Positions 53,047-60,786 of a DNA stretch of 64,000 nucleotides are shown here, in pieces; positions within the stretch are counted from its first letter, which is position 1, and the number at the start of each line of letters is the position of its first letter. The DNA is from Gramella sp. AN32 (GTDB lineage Bacteria; Bacteroidota; Bacteroidia; Flavobacteriales; Flavobacteriaceae): NCBI RefSeq assembly GCF_023718305.1, contig NZ_QEYO01000017.1:31033-95032 (forward strand), in the 5' to 3' direction. The notes below the pieces were generated by a model. That model was not told where the DNA came from and ran no database searches. It saw nothing but the letters and a program-made list of their open reading frames with translations. The translations under genes and the position numbers were made by a program.

Positions 53047-53445
53047 ATGAATACAGATCCTATTGCAGATTACCTTACCAGGATTAGAAATGCGAATGCT
53101 GCCAACCATAGAGTTGTAGAGATTCCTGCTTCTAACCTGAAGAAAGAGATGACCAAGATTTTGTTTGATCAGGGGTATATTCTTAGTTACAAATTCGAAG
53201 ATGATACCGCTCAGGGAACCATCAAAATCGCTCTTAAGTATGATAAACTTACTAAAGACCCGGTAATTAAGAAAATTCAAAGAATTAGTAAACCTGGTTT
53301 GCGTAAGTATGCCGGAGCAAATGAATTACCTAGAATCCTTAACGGTTTAGGTATTGCTATTGTTTCTACATCACATGGAGTAATGACAGGAAAGCAAGCT
53401 CAGGCCGATAAAGTTGGTGGTGAGGTATTGTGTTACGTATATTAA
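53047..53445 (+). CDS. rpsH: 30S ribosomal protein S8
   Basis: 132 aa; MNTDPIADYLTRIRNANAA start and C-terminal GIAIVSTSHGVMTGKQAQADKVGGEVLCYVY. In E. coli S8 represses the spc operon by binding mRNA near rplE; the target was not located here. Confidence 0.99.
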   Translation: MNTDPIADYLTRIRNANAANHRVVEIPASNLKKEMTKILFDQGYILSYKFEDDTAQGTIKIALKYDKLTKDPVIKKIQRISKPGLRKYAGANELPRILNGLGIAIVSTSHGVMTGKQAQADKVGGEVLCYVY

Positions 53446-53465
53446 TACTTAAAAAGACTTAAGAA

Positions 53466-54008
53466 ATGTCAAGAATAGGTAAGAATCCAGTAACAATTCC
53501 AGAAGGTGTAAATGTAGATTACAAAGAAGGTGTTGTCACGGTAAAAGGAAAATTAGGAGAGCTTAAACAGGAGATCAAAGATATCGACGTGAAAATCGAA
53601 GATAATCAGGTTGTTTTTGAAAGATCTTCAGATAAAAGTGCAGATAAAGCAAAACATGGTTTATATCGTGCTTTGGTAAATAATATGGTTGAAGGAGTAA
53701 CCACTGGTTTTACGAAAGAACTGGAATTGGTTGGTGTTGGTTACCGTGCAAGCAACCAGGGAAATAAGCTGGAGATTGCTGTGGGGTATTCTCATAATAT
53801 TGTTTTGAACCTTGCTCCTGAAGTAAAAGTAGAAACTGTTTCAGAAAAAGGTAAGAATCCAATCATCAAGCTTTCTTCCCACGACAAGCAACTTGTTGGA
53901 CAGGTAGCTGCGAAGATTCGTTCTTTCAGAAGTCCGGAACCTTACAAAGGAAAAGGGATCAAGTTTGTTGGTGAGCAATTAAGAAGAAAAGCAGGTAAAT
54001 CAGCATAA
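53466..54008 (+). CDS. rplF: 50S ribosomal protein L6
   Basis: 180 aa; MSRIGKNPVTIPEGV start, and YKGKGIKFVGEQLRRKAGKSA end. Two-domain protein at the stalk base near the EF-G site. Confidence 0.99.
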   Translation: MSRIGKNPVTIPEGVNVDYKEGVVTVKGKLGELKQEIKDIDVKIEDNQVVFERSSDKSADKAKHGLYRALVNNMVEGVTTGFTKELELVGVGYRASNQGNKLEIAVGYSHNIVLNLAPEVKVETVSEKGKNPIIKLSSHDKQLVGQVAAKIRSFRSPEPYKGKGIKFVGEQLRRKAGKSA

Positions 54009-54020
54009 TAAAATTTAGTT

Positions 54021-54377
54021 ATGGCAGTGTCAAAACAAGATAGAAGAAATAAAATCAGAAGACGAATCCGCAGGGATATCGTTGGGACTGTAAGTCGCCC
54101 TAGATTGTCTGTTTTCAGAAGCAATAAAGAAATTTATGCGCAGATTATCGATGATGTAGAGGGTAAAACCTTAGCATCGGCTTCTTCAAGAGATAAAGGT
54201 ATTGCAGATGGTGCTGCAGACCGCAAAGAGCAGGCCGCCAAAGTTGGTAAAGCACTAGCTGAAAAGGCAAAAAAGGCCGGGATTGAAACTATTTCCTTTG
54301 ATAGGGGAGGTTATTTGTATCACGGAAGAGTTAAATCATTAGCAGATGGTGCTCGCGAAGGAGGACTAAAATTCTAA
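54021..54377 (+). CDS. rplR: 50S ribosomal protein L18
   Basis: 118 aa 5S rRNA-binding protein: RRRIRRDIVGTVSRPRLSVFRSNKEIYAQIIDD and FDRGGYLYHGRVKSLADGAREGGLKF. Four bases before rpsE. Confidence 0.99.
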   Translation: MAVSKQDRRNKIRRRIRRDIVGTVSRPRLSVFRSNKEIYAQIIDDVEGKTLASASSRDKGIADGAADRKEQAAKVGKALAEKAKKAGIETISFDRGGYLYHGRVKSLADGAREGGLKF

Positions 54378-54381
54378 AAAT

Positions 54382-54906
54382 ATGTATCAAGATTATAAAA
54401 ACGTAGAACATGTAAAGCCAAGTGGTCTTGAATTGAAAGATCGTTTAGTAGGTGTACAACGTGTTACTAAAGTTACAAAAGGTGGTAGAGCATTTGGATT
54501 CTCTGCAATCGTAGTGGTTGGGGATGAAAATGGTGTTGTAGGTCATGGGCTTGGGAAATCCAAGGAAGTGGCAGATGCAATCTCTAAGGCTGTTGAAGAT
54601 TCTAAGAAGAATCTGGTACGTATTCCTTTACACAAAGGTACATTACCTCACGAGCAAAAAGGAAAATATGGTGGAGCAAGGGTTTTATTACTACCTGCCG
54701 CCACAGGTACCGGGATTATCGCTGGTGGAGCAATTCGTGCCGTATTGGAATCTGTCGGGGTACATGATGTACTTTCAAAGAACCAGGGATCTTCGAATCC
54801 ACATAACGTGGTAAAGGCTACATTTGATGCCCTATTACAATTAAGAAGTGCTGATACGGTTGCGAAACAGAGAGGTATTTCTTTAGAAAAGGTATTTAAA
54901 GGATAA
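54382..54906 (+). CDS. rpsE: 30S ribosomal protein S5
   Basis: 174 aa; RVTKVTKGGRAFGFSAIVVVGDENGVVGHGLGKSKEV with the spectinomycin-linked loop region in wild-type form, and LSKNQGSSNPHNVVKATFDAL. Affects accuracy and 30S assembly. 12 bases before rpmD. Confidence 0.99.
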   Translation: MYQDYKNVEHVKPSGLELKDRLVGVQRVTKVTKGGRAFGFSAIVVVGDENGVVGHGLGKSKEVADAISKAVEDSKKNLVRIPLHKGTLPHEQKGKYGGARVLLLPAATGTGIIAGGAIRAVLESVGVHDVLSKNQGSSNPHNVVKATFDALLQLRSADTVAKQRGISLEKVFKG

Positions 54907-54918
54907 ATCAAGGAAAAG

Positions 54919-55101
54919 ATGGGAAAGATAAAAGTAACCAAAGTAAAGAGTGCTATTAATCGTACCAAAAACCAAAAGAGAATTCTTGAGTCTTTAGGAC
55001 TTAGGAAGATTGGTCAAACGATTGAGCATGATGACACGCCAAACATCCTTGGTATGGTAAATAAAGTTAAACACTTAGTTTCTGTAGAAGAAACCAAATA
55101 A
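54919..55101 (+). CDS. rpmD: 50S ribosomal protein L30
   Basis: 60 aa; MGKIKVTKVKSAINRTKNQKRILESLGLRKIGQ, single ferredoxin-like domain, normal bacterial length. Between rpsE and rplO in the usual order. Confidence 0.98.
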   Translation: MGKIKVTKVKSAINRTKNQKRILESLGLRKIGQTIEHDDTPNILGMVNKVKHLVSVEETK

Positions 55102-55110
55102 TAATCTCTC

Positions 55111-55563
55111 ATGGATTTAAGTAATTTAAAACCTGCAGAAGGTTCAGTAAGAAAAAATTGTAAGCGTATTGGGCGTGGAGAAGGTTCCGGAAAAGGAGGA
55201 ACTTCTACTCGTGGTCACAAAGGTGCCAAGTCACGTTCAGGATACTCTAAAAAGATAGGTTTTGAAGGTGGGCAAATGCCACTTCAAAGACGTGTTCCTA
55301 AATTTGGATTCAATAATATAAACCGAAAAGATTATCAGGGGATTAACCTTGATATCCTTCAGGCCAGAGTTGATGAAGGAAGAATTACGGATACGGTAGA
55401 TATTGACGTGTTGGTTGAAAACGGTCTTGCCGGAAGAAACGAACTGGTTAAGATCTTAGGTAGAGGTGAATTAAAAGCTAAATTGAAAATATCTGCTCAT
55501 AAATTTACAGCGTCAGCAAAAGAAGCTATTGAGGCTGCTGGTGGTGAAGTTGTTAATTTATAA
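55111..55563 (+). CDS. rplO: 50S ribosomal protein L15
   Basis: 150 aa; MDLSNLKPAEGSVRKNCKRIGRGEGSGKGGTSTRGHKG glycine-rich N-terminus, and GFEGGQMPLQRRVPKFGF. Late assembly protein of the 50S subunit; secY follows after 11 bases. Confidence 0.99.
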   Translation: MDLSNLKPAEGSVRKNCKRIGRGEGSGKGGTSTRGHKGAKSRSGYSKKIGFEGGQMPLQRRVPKFGFNNINRKDYQGINLDILQARVDEGRITDTVDIDVLVENGLAGRNELVKILGRGELKAKLKISAHKFTASAKEAIEAAGGEVVNL

Positions 55564-55574
55564 TAGATACACTC

Positions 55575-56912
55575 ATGAAATTCATCAATACGATTCAAAA
55601 TATCTGGAAAATCGAGGAGCTAAAAAACCGAATTTTAGTTACCCTCGGTTTACTTTTAGTGTACAGGTTTGGTGCGCAGGTAGTGCTTCCGGGAATTGAT
55701 GCGGCCCAACTTTCTAATTTGGCCAATCAAACCGATAGCGGTCTACTTGGGCTCTTAAATGCCTTTACCGGTGGTGCTTTTTCAAATGCTTCAGTATTCG
55801 CATTGGGAATTATGCCATATATTTCTGCTTCTATTGTAGTTCAGTTGATGGGAATTGCGATTCCTTATCTTCAAAAACTTCAAAAAGAAGGTGAAAGTGG
55901 AAGAAAGAAAATTAATCAAATTACGCGTTGGTTAACCATCGCAATCACCCTGGTGCAGGGTCCCGGTTATATTTATAACCTTTTTAATACCTTACCAAGT
56001 GAGGCATTCCTACTAGGAGACAACCTTACTTTTGTCATTTCATCAGTTATTATCCTTACCACGGGAACTATTTTTGCCATGTGGTTAGGGGAAAAGATTA
56101 CGGATAAAGGTATTGGGAACGGAATCTCGCTTTTAATTATGGTAGGTATTATTGCCACGTTACCTCAGGCATTTATTCAGGAATTTGCTTCCAGAGTATT
56201 TGAATCTAATGGTGGATTGGTAATGATCCTTATCGAACTTGTAATCTGGTTTGCGATAATCCTGGGTTCTGTAATGCTGGTGATGGCAGTTCGCCAAATA
56301 CCCGTACAGTATGCCCGGAGAACAGCTTCAGGAGGATACGAGAAGAATGTATTTGGATCAAGGCAATATATTCCTTTAAAGTTAAATGCTTCAGGAGTAA
56401 TGCCAATCATCTTTGCGCAGGCAATTATGTTTATTCCGGTTGCTGTAGCAGGACTTTCGGAGTCTGATGCTGCACAAGGGGTAACGGCAGCCTTTCAGAA
56501 TATATTTGGGTTCTGGTATAATCTTGTTTTCGCTTTATTGATCATTGTATTTACCTATTTCTATACGGCAATTACGGTACCTACTAATAAGATGGCAGAT
56601 GACCTGAAGAGAAGTGGTGGTTTTATTCCCGGAATTCGTCCAGGAACTGAAACTTCCGAATATCTGGATAAGATTATGTCACAAATTACGCTACCAGGAT
56701 CTGTTTTCCTTGCTTTAATTGCGGTGTTTCCAGCATTCGTGGTTAATCTTTTAGGGGTGCAACAAAACTGGGCGCTGTTTTTCGGAGGAACCTCCCTGCT
56801 AATTATGGTTGGGGTTGCCATTGATACAATGCAGCAGGTAAATTCATATTTGTTGAACAGGCATTACGATGGCCTGATGAAAACTGGTAAAAACAGAAAA
56901 GCAGTAGCGTAA
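55575..56912 (+). CDS. secY: Preprotein translocase subunit SecY
   Basis: 445-aa channel of the Sec translocon with ten membrane segments, in the inner membrane. Conserved plug/TM2 GGAFSNASVFALGIMPYISASIVVQLM, TM4-5 GNGISLLIMVGI, cytosolic loop RRTASGGYEKNVFGSRQYIPLKLNASGVMPIIFA, and FIPGIRPGTETSEYLDKI. In most bacteria adk and map follow; here there is a 108-base spacer and then infA. Confidence 0.99.
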   Translation: MKFINTIQNIWKIEELKNRILVTLGLLLVYRFGAQVVLPGIDAAQLSNLANQTDSGLLGLLNAFTGGAFSNASVFALGIMPYISASIVVQLMGIAIPYLQKLQKEGESGRKKINQITRWLTIAITLVQGPGYIYNLFNTLPSEAFLLGDNLTFVISSVIILTTGTIFAMWLGEKITDKGIGNGISLLIMVGIIATLPQAFIQEFASRVFESNGGLVMILIELVIWFAIILGSVMLVMAVRQIPVQYARRTASGGYEKNVFGSRQYIPLKLNASGVMPIIFAQAIMFIPVAVAGLSESDAAQGVTAAFQNIFGFWYNLVFALLIIVFTYFYTAITVPTNKMADDLKRSGGFIPGIRPGTETSEYLDKIMSQITLPGSVFLALIAVFPAFVVNLLGVQQNWALFFGGTSLLIMVGVAIDTMQQVNSYLLNRHYDGLMKTGKNRKAVA

Positions 56913-57020
56913 TAGATAGTAGTTGTTGCTAAACATGACAGAAATGCATCTCTGTGCACTTGGTATAATAAATGCATCATCTTGACTGCTAATAGTAATA
57001 ACAAAAACTAAATATTTTAA

Positions 57021-57236
57021 ATGGCAAAACAAGCAGCAATAGAACAGGACGGAACAATCATCGAAGCGTTATCGAACGCGATGTTTCGTGTTGAACTTGA
57101 AAATGGTCATGTTGTGACCGCACACATCTCTGGAAAAATGCGTATGCATTACATTAAATTACTTCCTGGGGATAAAGTAAAATTAGAAATGAGTCCTTAC
57201 GATTTAACGAAGGCAAGAATAACTTATAGATATTAG
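57021..57236 (+). CDS. infA: Translation initiation factor IF-1
   Basis: 71 aa S1-like OB fold: MAKQAAIEQDGTIIEALSNAMFRVELENGHVVTAHISGKMR and LEMSPYDLTKARITYRY. Blocks the A site during initiation. 108 bases after secY and 116 before rpmJ. Confidence 0.99.
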   Translation: MAKQAAIEQDGTIIEALSNAMFRVELENGHVVTAHISGKMRMHYIKLLPGDKVKLEMSPYDLTKARITYRY

Positions 57237-57268
57237 AAAGTAATTTTCAACCTTTTATAAATTTTTTA

Positions 57269-57276
57269 TACTTTTG
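57269..57276 (+). promoter_or_regulatory. -7 box inside the super-operon, before rpmJ
   Basis: TACTTTTG, an exact TAnnTTTG match, 77 bases upstream of rpmJ in the 116-base spacer after infA. It suggests an internal promoter for the alpha operon (rpmJ-rpsM-rpsK-rpsD-rpoA-rplQ). No perfect TTTG at 19-base spacing. Confidence 0.5.
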
Positions 57277-57352
57277 CACTCTGAAAAATTTATGAAGACT
57301 GAAAAACACAATTTGAGTTAACAGGCTCATAACGTGATTTAAAAAAAATAAG

Positions 57353-57469
57353 ATGAAAGTTAGAGCATCCATAAAAAAGAGAAGTGCCGACTGCAAAATT
57401 GTACGCAGAAAAGGGCGCCTTTACGTAATTAACAAAAAGAATCCTAGATTTAAACAAAGACAAGGCTAA
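57353..57469 (+). CDS. rpmJ: 50S ribosomal protein L36, zinc-free form
   Basis: 38 aa, too short for most ORF cut-offs: MKVRASIKKRSADCKIV start and NKKNPRFKQRQG end, matching L36. It has only one cysteine (C14); the zinc-ligand set of the C+ form is missing. It lies 2 bases before rpsM, in the usual place. Confidence 0.96.
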   Translation: MKVRASIKKRSADCKIVRRKGRLYVINKKNPRFKQRQG

Positions 57470-57471
57470 TT

Positions 57472-57846
57472 ATGGCAAGAATTGCAGGGGTAGATATACC
57501 CAAACAAAAGCGAGGAGTTATAGCATTGACCTATATCTTCGGAATTGGTAAAAGCAGATCTCAAAAGATCCTTGCTGAAGCTAAAGTAGACGAAAGCAAA
57601 AAAGTTTCTGAATGGGACGATGATGAAATTGGTCGTATTCGTGAGGCTGTTGGTCAGTTTACAATTGAAGGAGAATTACGTACTGAGGTTCAGATAAGCA
57701 TTAAACGTCTTATGGACATTGGATGTTACAGGGGTATTCGTCATAGAGCTGGTTTGCCACTAAGGGGGCAACGTACTAAGAATAACTCCAGAACCAGAAA
57801 AGGAAGAAGAAAAACTGTTGCCAACAAGAAGAAAGCAACTAAATAG
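57472..57846 (+). CDS. rpsM: 30S ribosomal protein S13
   Basis: 124 aa; ARIAGVDIPKQKRGVIALTYIFGIGKSRSQKIL and GLPLRGQRTKNNSRTRKGRRKTVANKKK. Top of the 30S head, contacts tRNA and 50S bridge B1. Confidence 0.99.
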   Translation: MARIAGVDIPKQKRGVIALTYIFGIGKSRSQKILAEAKVDESKKVSEWDDDEIGRIREAVGQFTIEGELRTEVQISIKRLMDIGCYRGIRHRAGLPLRGQRTKNNSRTRKGRRKTVANKKKATK

Positions 57847-57854
57847 TAAGTAGT

Positions 57855-58259
57855 ATGGCAAAGAAAACAGGTCAAAAAGCTCAAAAGACTACAAAGAAAC
57901 GTAAAGTTATCGTTGAAGCAAATGGAGAAGCACATGTAACAGCTTCTTTCAACAACATCATTATTTCACTTACCAATAAAAAAGGTGATGTGGTTTCATG
58001 GTCTTCAGCTGGTAAAATGGGTTTCAGGGGATCTAAGAAAAACACTCCTTATGCTGCACAACTTGCTGCTGAAGATGCTTCTAAAGTAGCTCAGGAAGCA
58101 GGATTGCGTAAAGTAAAGGTGTATGTAAAAGGTCCTGGAAACGGTAGGGAATCTGCAATTAGATCTATTCACAACAGTGGGATAGAAGTAACTGAGATCA
58201 TCGATATCACTCCACTTCCCCACAACGGTTGTCGTCCACCTAAAAGACGTAGAGTTTAA
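57855..58259 (+). CDS. rpsK: 30S ribosomal protein S11
   Basis: 134 aa; HVTASFNNIIISLTNKKGDVVSWSSAGKMGFRGSKKNTPYAAQ and ITPLPHNGCRPPKRRRV at the end. 30S platform near the Shine-Dalgarno duplex site. An 83-base spacer with a hairpin precedes rpsD. Confidence 0.99.
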   Translation: MAKKTGQKAQKTTKKRKVIVEANGEAHVTASFNNIIISLTNKKGDVVSWSSAGKMGFRGSKKNTPYAAQLAAEDASKVAQEAGLRKVKVYVKGPGNGRESAIRSIHNSGIEVTEIIDITPLPHNGCRPPKRRRV

Positions 58260-58286
58260 TCAAATTTAATCATAGGAGAGGAGTTA

Positions 58287-58320
58287 GATTATCGAAGGAC
58301 GAATGCCTTAATTCATAATC
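58287..58320 (+). promoter_or_regulatory. Two-tier hairpin in the rpsK-rpsD spacer
   Basis: GATTAT (58287-58292) pairs with ATAATC (58315-58320), and inside it AAGG (58295-58298) with CCTT (58306-58309). It is 22 bases upstream of rpsD and could be a leader structure for S4 autoregulation. Structure is by eye; function is inferred. Confidence 0.4.
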
Positions 58321-58342
58321 CCTTTCTATAACTTTAAAAAGA

Positions 58343-58948
58343 ATGGCAAGATATACAGGACCTAAAACTAAAATAGCCCGAAAATTCGGTGAAGCTATTT
58401 TTGGTGAAGACAAGTCTTTTGAGAAAAGAAATTATCCTCCGGGACAACACGGGAATAACCGTCGTCGTGGAAAAAAATCGGAATATGCTATCCAGTTAAT
58501 GGAAAAGCAAAAAGCGAAATATACCTATGGTATTCTTGAGCGCCAATTCCGTAATATGTTTGAAAAAGCTACCAGGTCACAAGGTATTACCGGTGAGGTA
58601 CTCCTTCAATTATGTGAATCCCGTTTAGATAATGTTGTTTATAGAATGGGTGTAGCTCCTTCCAGAAGAGCAGCAAGACAATTAGTAGGGCACCGTCACA
58701 TGACTGTGAATGGTGAACTGGTAAATATTCCTTCTTACCACCTTAAACCTGGAGATGTTGTGGGAGTAAGGGAAAAATCTAAATCGTTAAACACGATTCA
58801 GGAATCTCTTTCAAATAATAGTAGTGTTTACGAATGGATCACCTGGAATTCTGAAAAGAAAGAAGGAACTTTTGTTGCAGTACCTGGAAGAGTTCAAATT
58901 CCTGAAAACATCAACGAACAATTCATAGTCGAATTATATTCGAAATAA
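58343..58948 (+). CDS. rpsD: 30S ribosomal protein S4
   Basis: 201 aa; MARYTGPKTKIARKFGEAIFG start, S4 RNA-binding domain at about residues 91-155 (SRLDNVVYRMGVAPSRRAARQLVGHRHMTVNG). No N-terminal cysteine cluster, so zinc-free like S14 and L36. Primary 16S binder and in E. coli the repressor of the alpha operon. Confidence 0.99.
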   Translation: MARYTGPKTKIARKFGEAIFGEDKSFEKRNYPPGQHGNNRRRGKKSEYAIQLMEKQKAKYTYGILERQFRNMFEKATRSQGITGEVLLQLCESRLDNVVYRMGVAPSRRAARQLVGHRHMTVNGELVNIPSYHLKPGDVVGVREKSKSLNTIQESLSNNSSVYEWITWNSEKKEGTFVAVPGRVQIPENINEQFIVELYSK

Positions 58949-58970
58949 TAATTCATACAGAAGTCGAAAT

Positions 58971-59963
58971 ATGGCAATATTAAATTTTCAGAAGCCCGAT
59001 AAAGTTATAATGATTGATTCTACAGATTTCGAAGGGAAATTTGAATTTCGTCCCTTGGAACCTGGTTATGGATTAACCGTTGGTAACGCTTTAAGACGAG
59101 TGCTTCTATCTTCTCTGGAGGGTTTCGCGATTACTTCAGTAAGAATTGAAGGTGTAGATCACGAATTCTCAACCATTGCAGGTGTAGTGGAAGATGTAAC
59201 TGAAATCATCCTTAATCTGAAACAGATCAGGTTCAAAAGACAAATCGATGAGATCGACAATGAGTCGGTTACCATTTCGGTTTCAGGAGAAGAACAATTA
59301 ACTGCCGGTCACTTCCAAAAGTTTATCTCAGGTTTTCAAATTCTTAACCCAGACCAGGTGGTTTGTAATATGGATAAGAAAGTGAACCTTAATATGGAGA
59401 TCACTATCGAAAAAGGTAGAGGTTATGTTCCGGCTGAAGAAAATAAGAAAGCTAATGCCCCACTAGGGACTATTTTCACTGACTCTATTTACACTCCAAT
59501 TAAGAATGTAAAATACAGTATTGAAAACTACCGTGTTGAGCAGAAGACAGATTATGAAAAACTTATTTTTGAAATCATTAGTGACGGTTCTATTCATCCA
59601 AAAGATGCATTGACCGAGGCTGCTAAGACACTTATTCACCACTTCATGTTATTCTCAGATGAGAGGATCACTTTAGAGGCTGATGAAATAGCTCAGACGG
59701 AAACTTATGATGAAGAATCCCTTCACATGAGACAGTTGCTTAAAACAAAACTGGTAGATCTTGATCTTTCAGTTAGAGCATTAAACTGTTTAAAAGCTGC
59801 TGAAGTAGATACTCTTGGAGATCTTGTTTCTTACAATAAGAACGATTTGATGAAATTCAGAAACTTCGGTAAGAAATCTTTAACCGAACTGGAAGAATTG
59901 GTAAGCAATAAAGGTTTGAACTTTGGGATGGACCTTTCAAAATATAAACTAGATAAAGACTAA
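58971..59963 (+). CDS. rpoA: DNA-directed RNA polymerase alpha subunit
   Basis: 330 aa; N-terminal dimerisation domain with FEFRPLEPGYGLTVGNALRRVLLSSLEGFAITSVRIEGVDHEFS, and C-terminal domain (about 255-325) with LNCLKAAEVDTLGDLVSYNKNDLMKFRNFGKKSLTELEEL. Usual length. Followed by a 96-base spacer with heptamer repeats before rplQ. Confidence 0.99.
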   Translation: MAILNFQKPDKVIMIDSTDFEGKFEFRPLEPGYGLTVGNALRRVLLSSLEGFAITSVRIEGVDHEFSTIAGVVEDVTEIILNLKQIRFKRQIDEIDNESVTISVSGEEQLTAGHFQKFISGFQILNPDQVVCNMDKKVNLNMEITIEKGRGYVPAEENKKANAPLGTIFTDSIYTPIKNVKYSIENYRVEQKTDYEKLIFEIISDGSIHPKDALTEAAKTLIHHFMLFSDERITLEADEIAQTETYDEESLHMRQLLKTKLVDLDLSVRALNCLKAAEVDTLGDLVSYNKNDLMKFRNFGKKSLTELEELVSNKGLNFGMDLSKYKLDKD

Positions 59964-59965
59964 AC

Positions 59966-60055
59966 TTAGAATTTAGAATTTAGAGGTGGGATTTGGGTTA
60001 ATATTGAATAACCTGCAAATTATCTAACGTCTAAAGTCTAACGTCTAAAATCTAA
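59966..60055 (+). repeat. Heptameric repeat arrays in opposite orientation, rpoA-rplQ spacer
   Basis: 59966-59984 reads TTAGAAT twice and then TTAGA; 60023-60055 has four and a half 7-base units of TCTAAnG type (TCTAACG, TCTAAAG, TCTAACG, TCTAAAA). The two arrays are near complements and can fold as a long imperfect stem around about 38 bases. Confidence 0.75.
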
Positions 60056-60059
60056 TATA

Positions 60060-60671
60060 ATGAGACACGGAAAGAAAATAAATCATTTAGGAAGACAAAC
60101 CGCACATCGCAAGGCGATGCTTGCAAACATGGCGTGTTCCCTAATTGAGCATAAAAGGATAAATACTACCGTGGCCAAAGCAAAAGCCTTAAAGGTATTT
60201 GTAGAGCCATTGGTTACGAAATGTAAGGAAGATACTACTCACAATAGGCGTCTTGTTTTCAGTAAGCTTAGAAGCAAAGAAGCGGTAACTGAACTTTTCC
60301 GCGAGGTTGCCCCTAAAGTTGGAGATCGTCCGGGAGGATATACCAGGGTTATTAAACTGGGAAGCCGTCAGGGTGATGCTGCTGAAATGGCTTTGGTAGA
60401 GTTGGTAGATTTCAATGAAACTTACAACGTAGGTGATAAGCCTAAGAAGAAAAAATCTACTCGTCGTGCCGGTAAGAAAACCACCGATGCTGTTGTAACT
60501 GAAACTCCGGCAACTGAGCCAAAAGCGCAAGAGGAAAAACCAAAGGAGCAAGAGGAAAAACCAAAGGAGCAAGAGGAAAAACCAAAAACAGAAGCAGAAG
60601 CTCCTAAAGCTGAAAATGCGAAACCAGAGCCAAAAGCTGAAGAAAAGAAAGACGATAAAAAAGACGAATAA
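60060..60671 (+). CDS. rplQ: 50S ribosomal protein L17 with long charged C-terminal extension
   Basis: 203 aa: residues 1-125 are standard L17 (MRHGKKINHLGRQTAHRKAML, GGYTRVIKLGSRQGDAAEMALVELVDFN). The remaining ~75 residues form a Lys/Glu/Pro/Ala-rich tail that includes three EEKPK(EQ) repeats encoded by a 21-bp tandem repeat at 60528-60587. Such tails are known in Bacteroidetes L17 but vary in length. Last gene of the super-operon, then a terminator. Confidence 0.97.
   Translation: MRHGKKINHLGRQTAHRKAMLANMACSLIEHKRINTTVAKAKALKVFVEPLVTKCKEDTTHNRRLVFSKLRSKEAVTELFREVAPKVGDRPGGYTRVIKLGSRQGDAAEMALVELVDFNETYNVGDKPKKKKSTRRAGKKTTDAVVTETPATEPKAQEEKPKEQEEKPKEQEEKPKTEAEAPKAENAKPEPKAEEKKDDKKDE
60528..60587 (+). 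repeat. 21-bp tandem repeat in rplQ tail, 2.9 copies
   Basis: The unit CAAGAGGAAAAACCAAAGGAG occurs at 60528-60548 and 60549-60569, then a partial third copy to 60587. It encodes QEEKPKE. The near-identical copies point to recent slippage or expansion. Confidence 0.9.
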
Positions 60672-60700
60672 TATGATTCTTTTTAAAATCTAAATATCAA

Positions 60701-60731
60701 AGGATAAACTTCAATAGTTTATCCTTTTTTT
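60701..60731 (+). terminator. Terminator of the ribosomal super-operon
   Basis: AGGATAAAC (60701-60709) pairs with GTTTATCCT (60717-60725), loop TTCAATA, followed by a T-run. 30 bases after rplQ. Confidence 0.9.
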
Positions 60732-60753
60732 ATATCTAATAATTTTATTTAAT

Positions 60754-60761
60754 TATTTTTG
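60754..60761 (+). promoter_or_regulatory. -7 box of carA
   Basis: TATTTTTG, an exact TAnnTTTG match, 25 bases upstream of the carA ATG. No matching TTTG at 19 bases. Motif match only. Confidence 0.45.
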
Positions 60762-60786
60762 CCATCGCGGCAATCACATTACAATT

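Noticed and set aside
56913..57020. Possible remnant of map or adk between secY and infA
   Set aside because: The 108 bases show no recognisable fragment of either protein in any frame.
60023..60055. Heptamer repeats considered as a CRISPR array
   Set aside because: Units are 7 bases with no spacers; no cas genes in the window.
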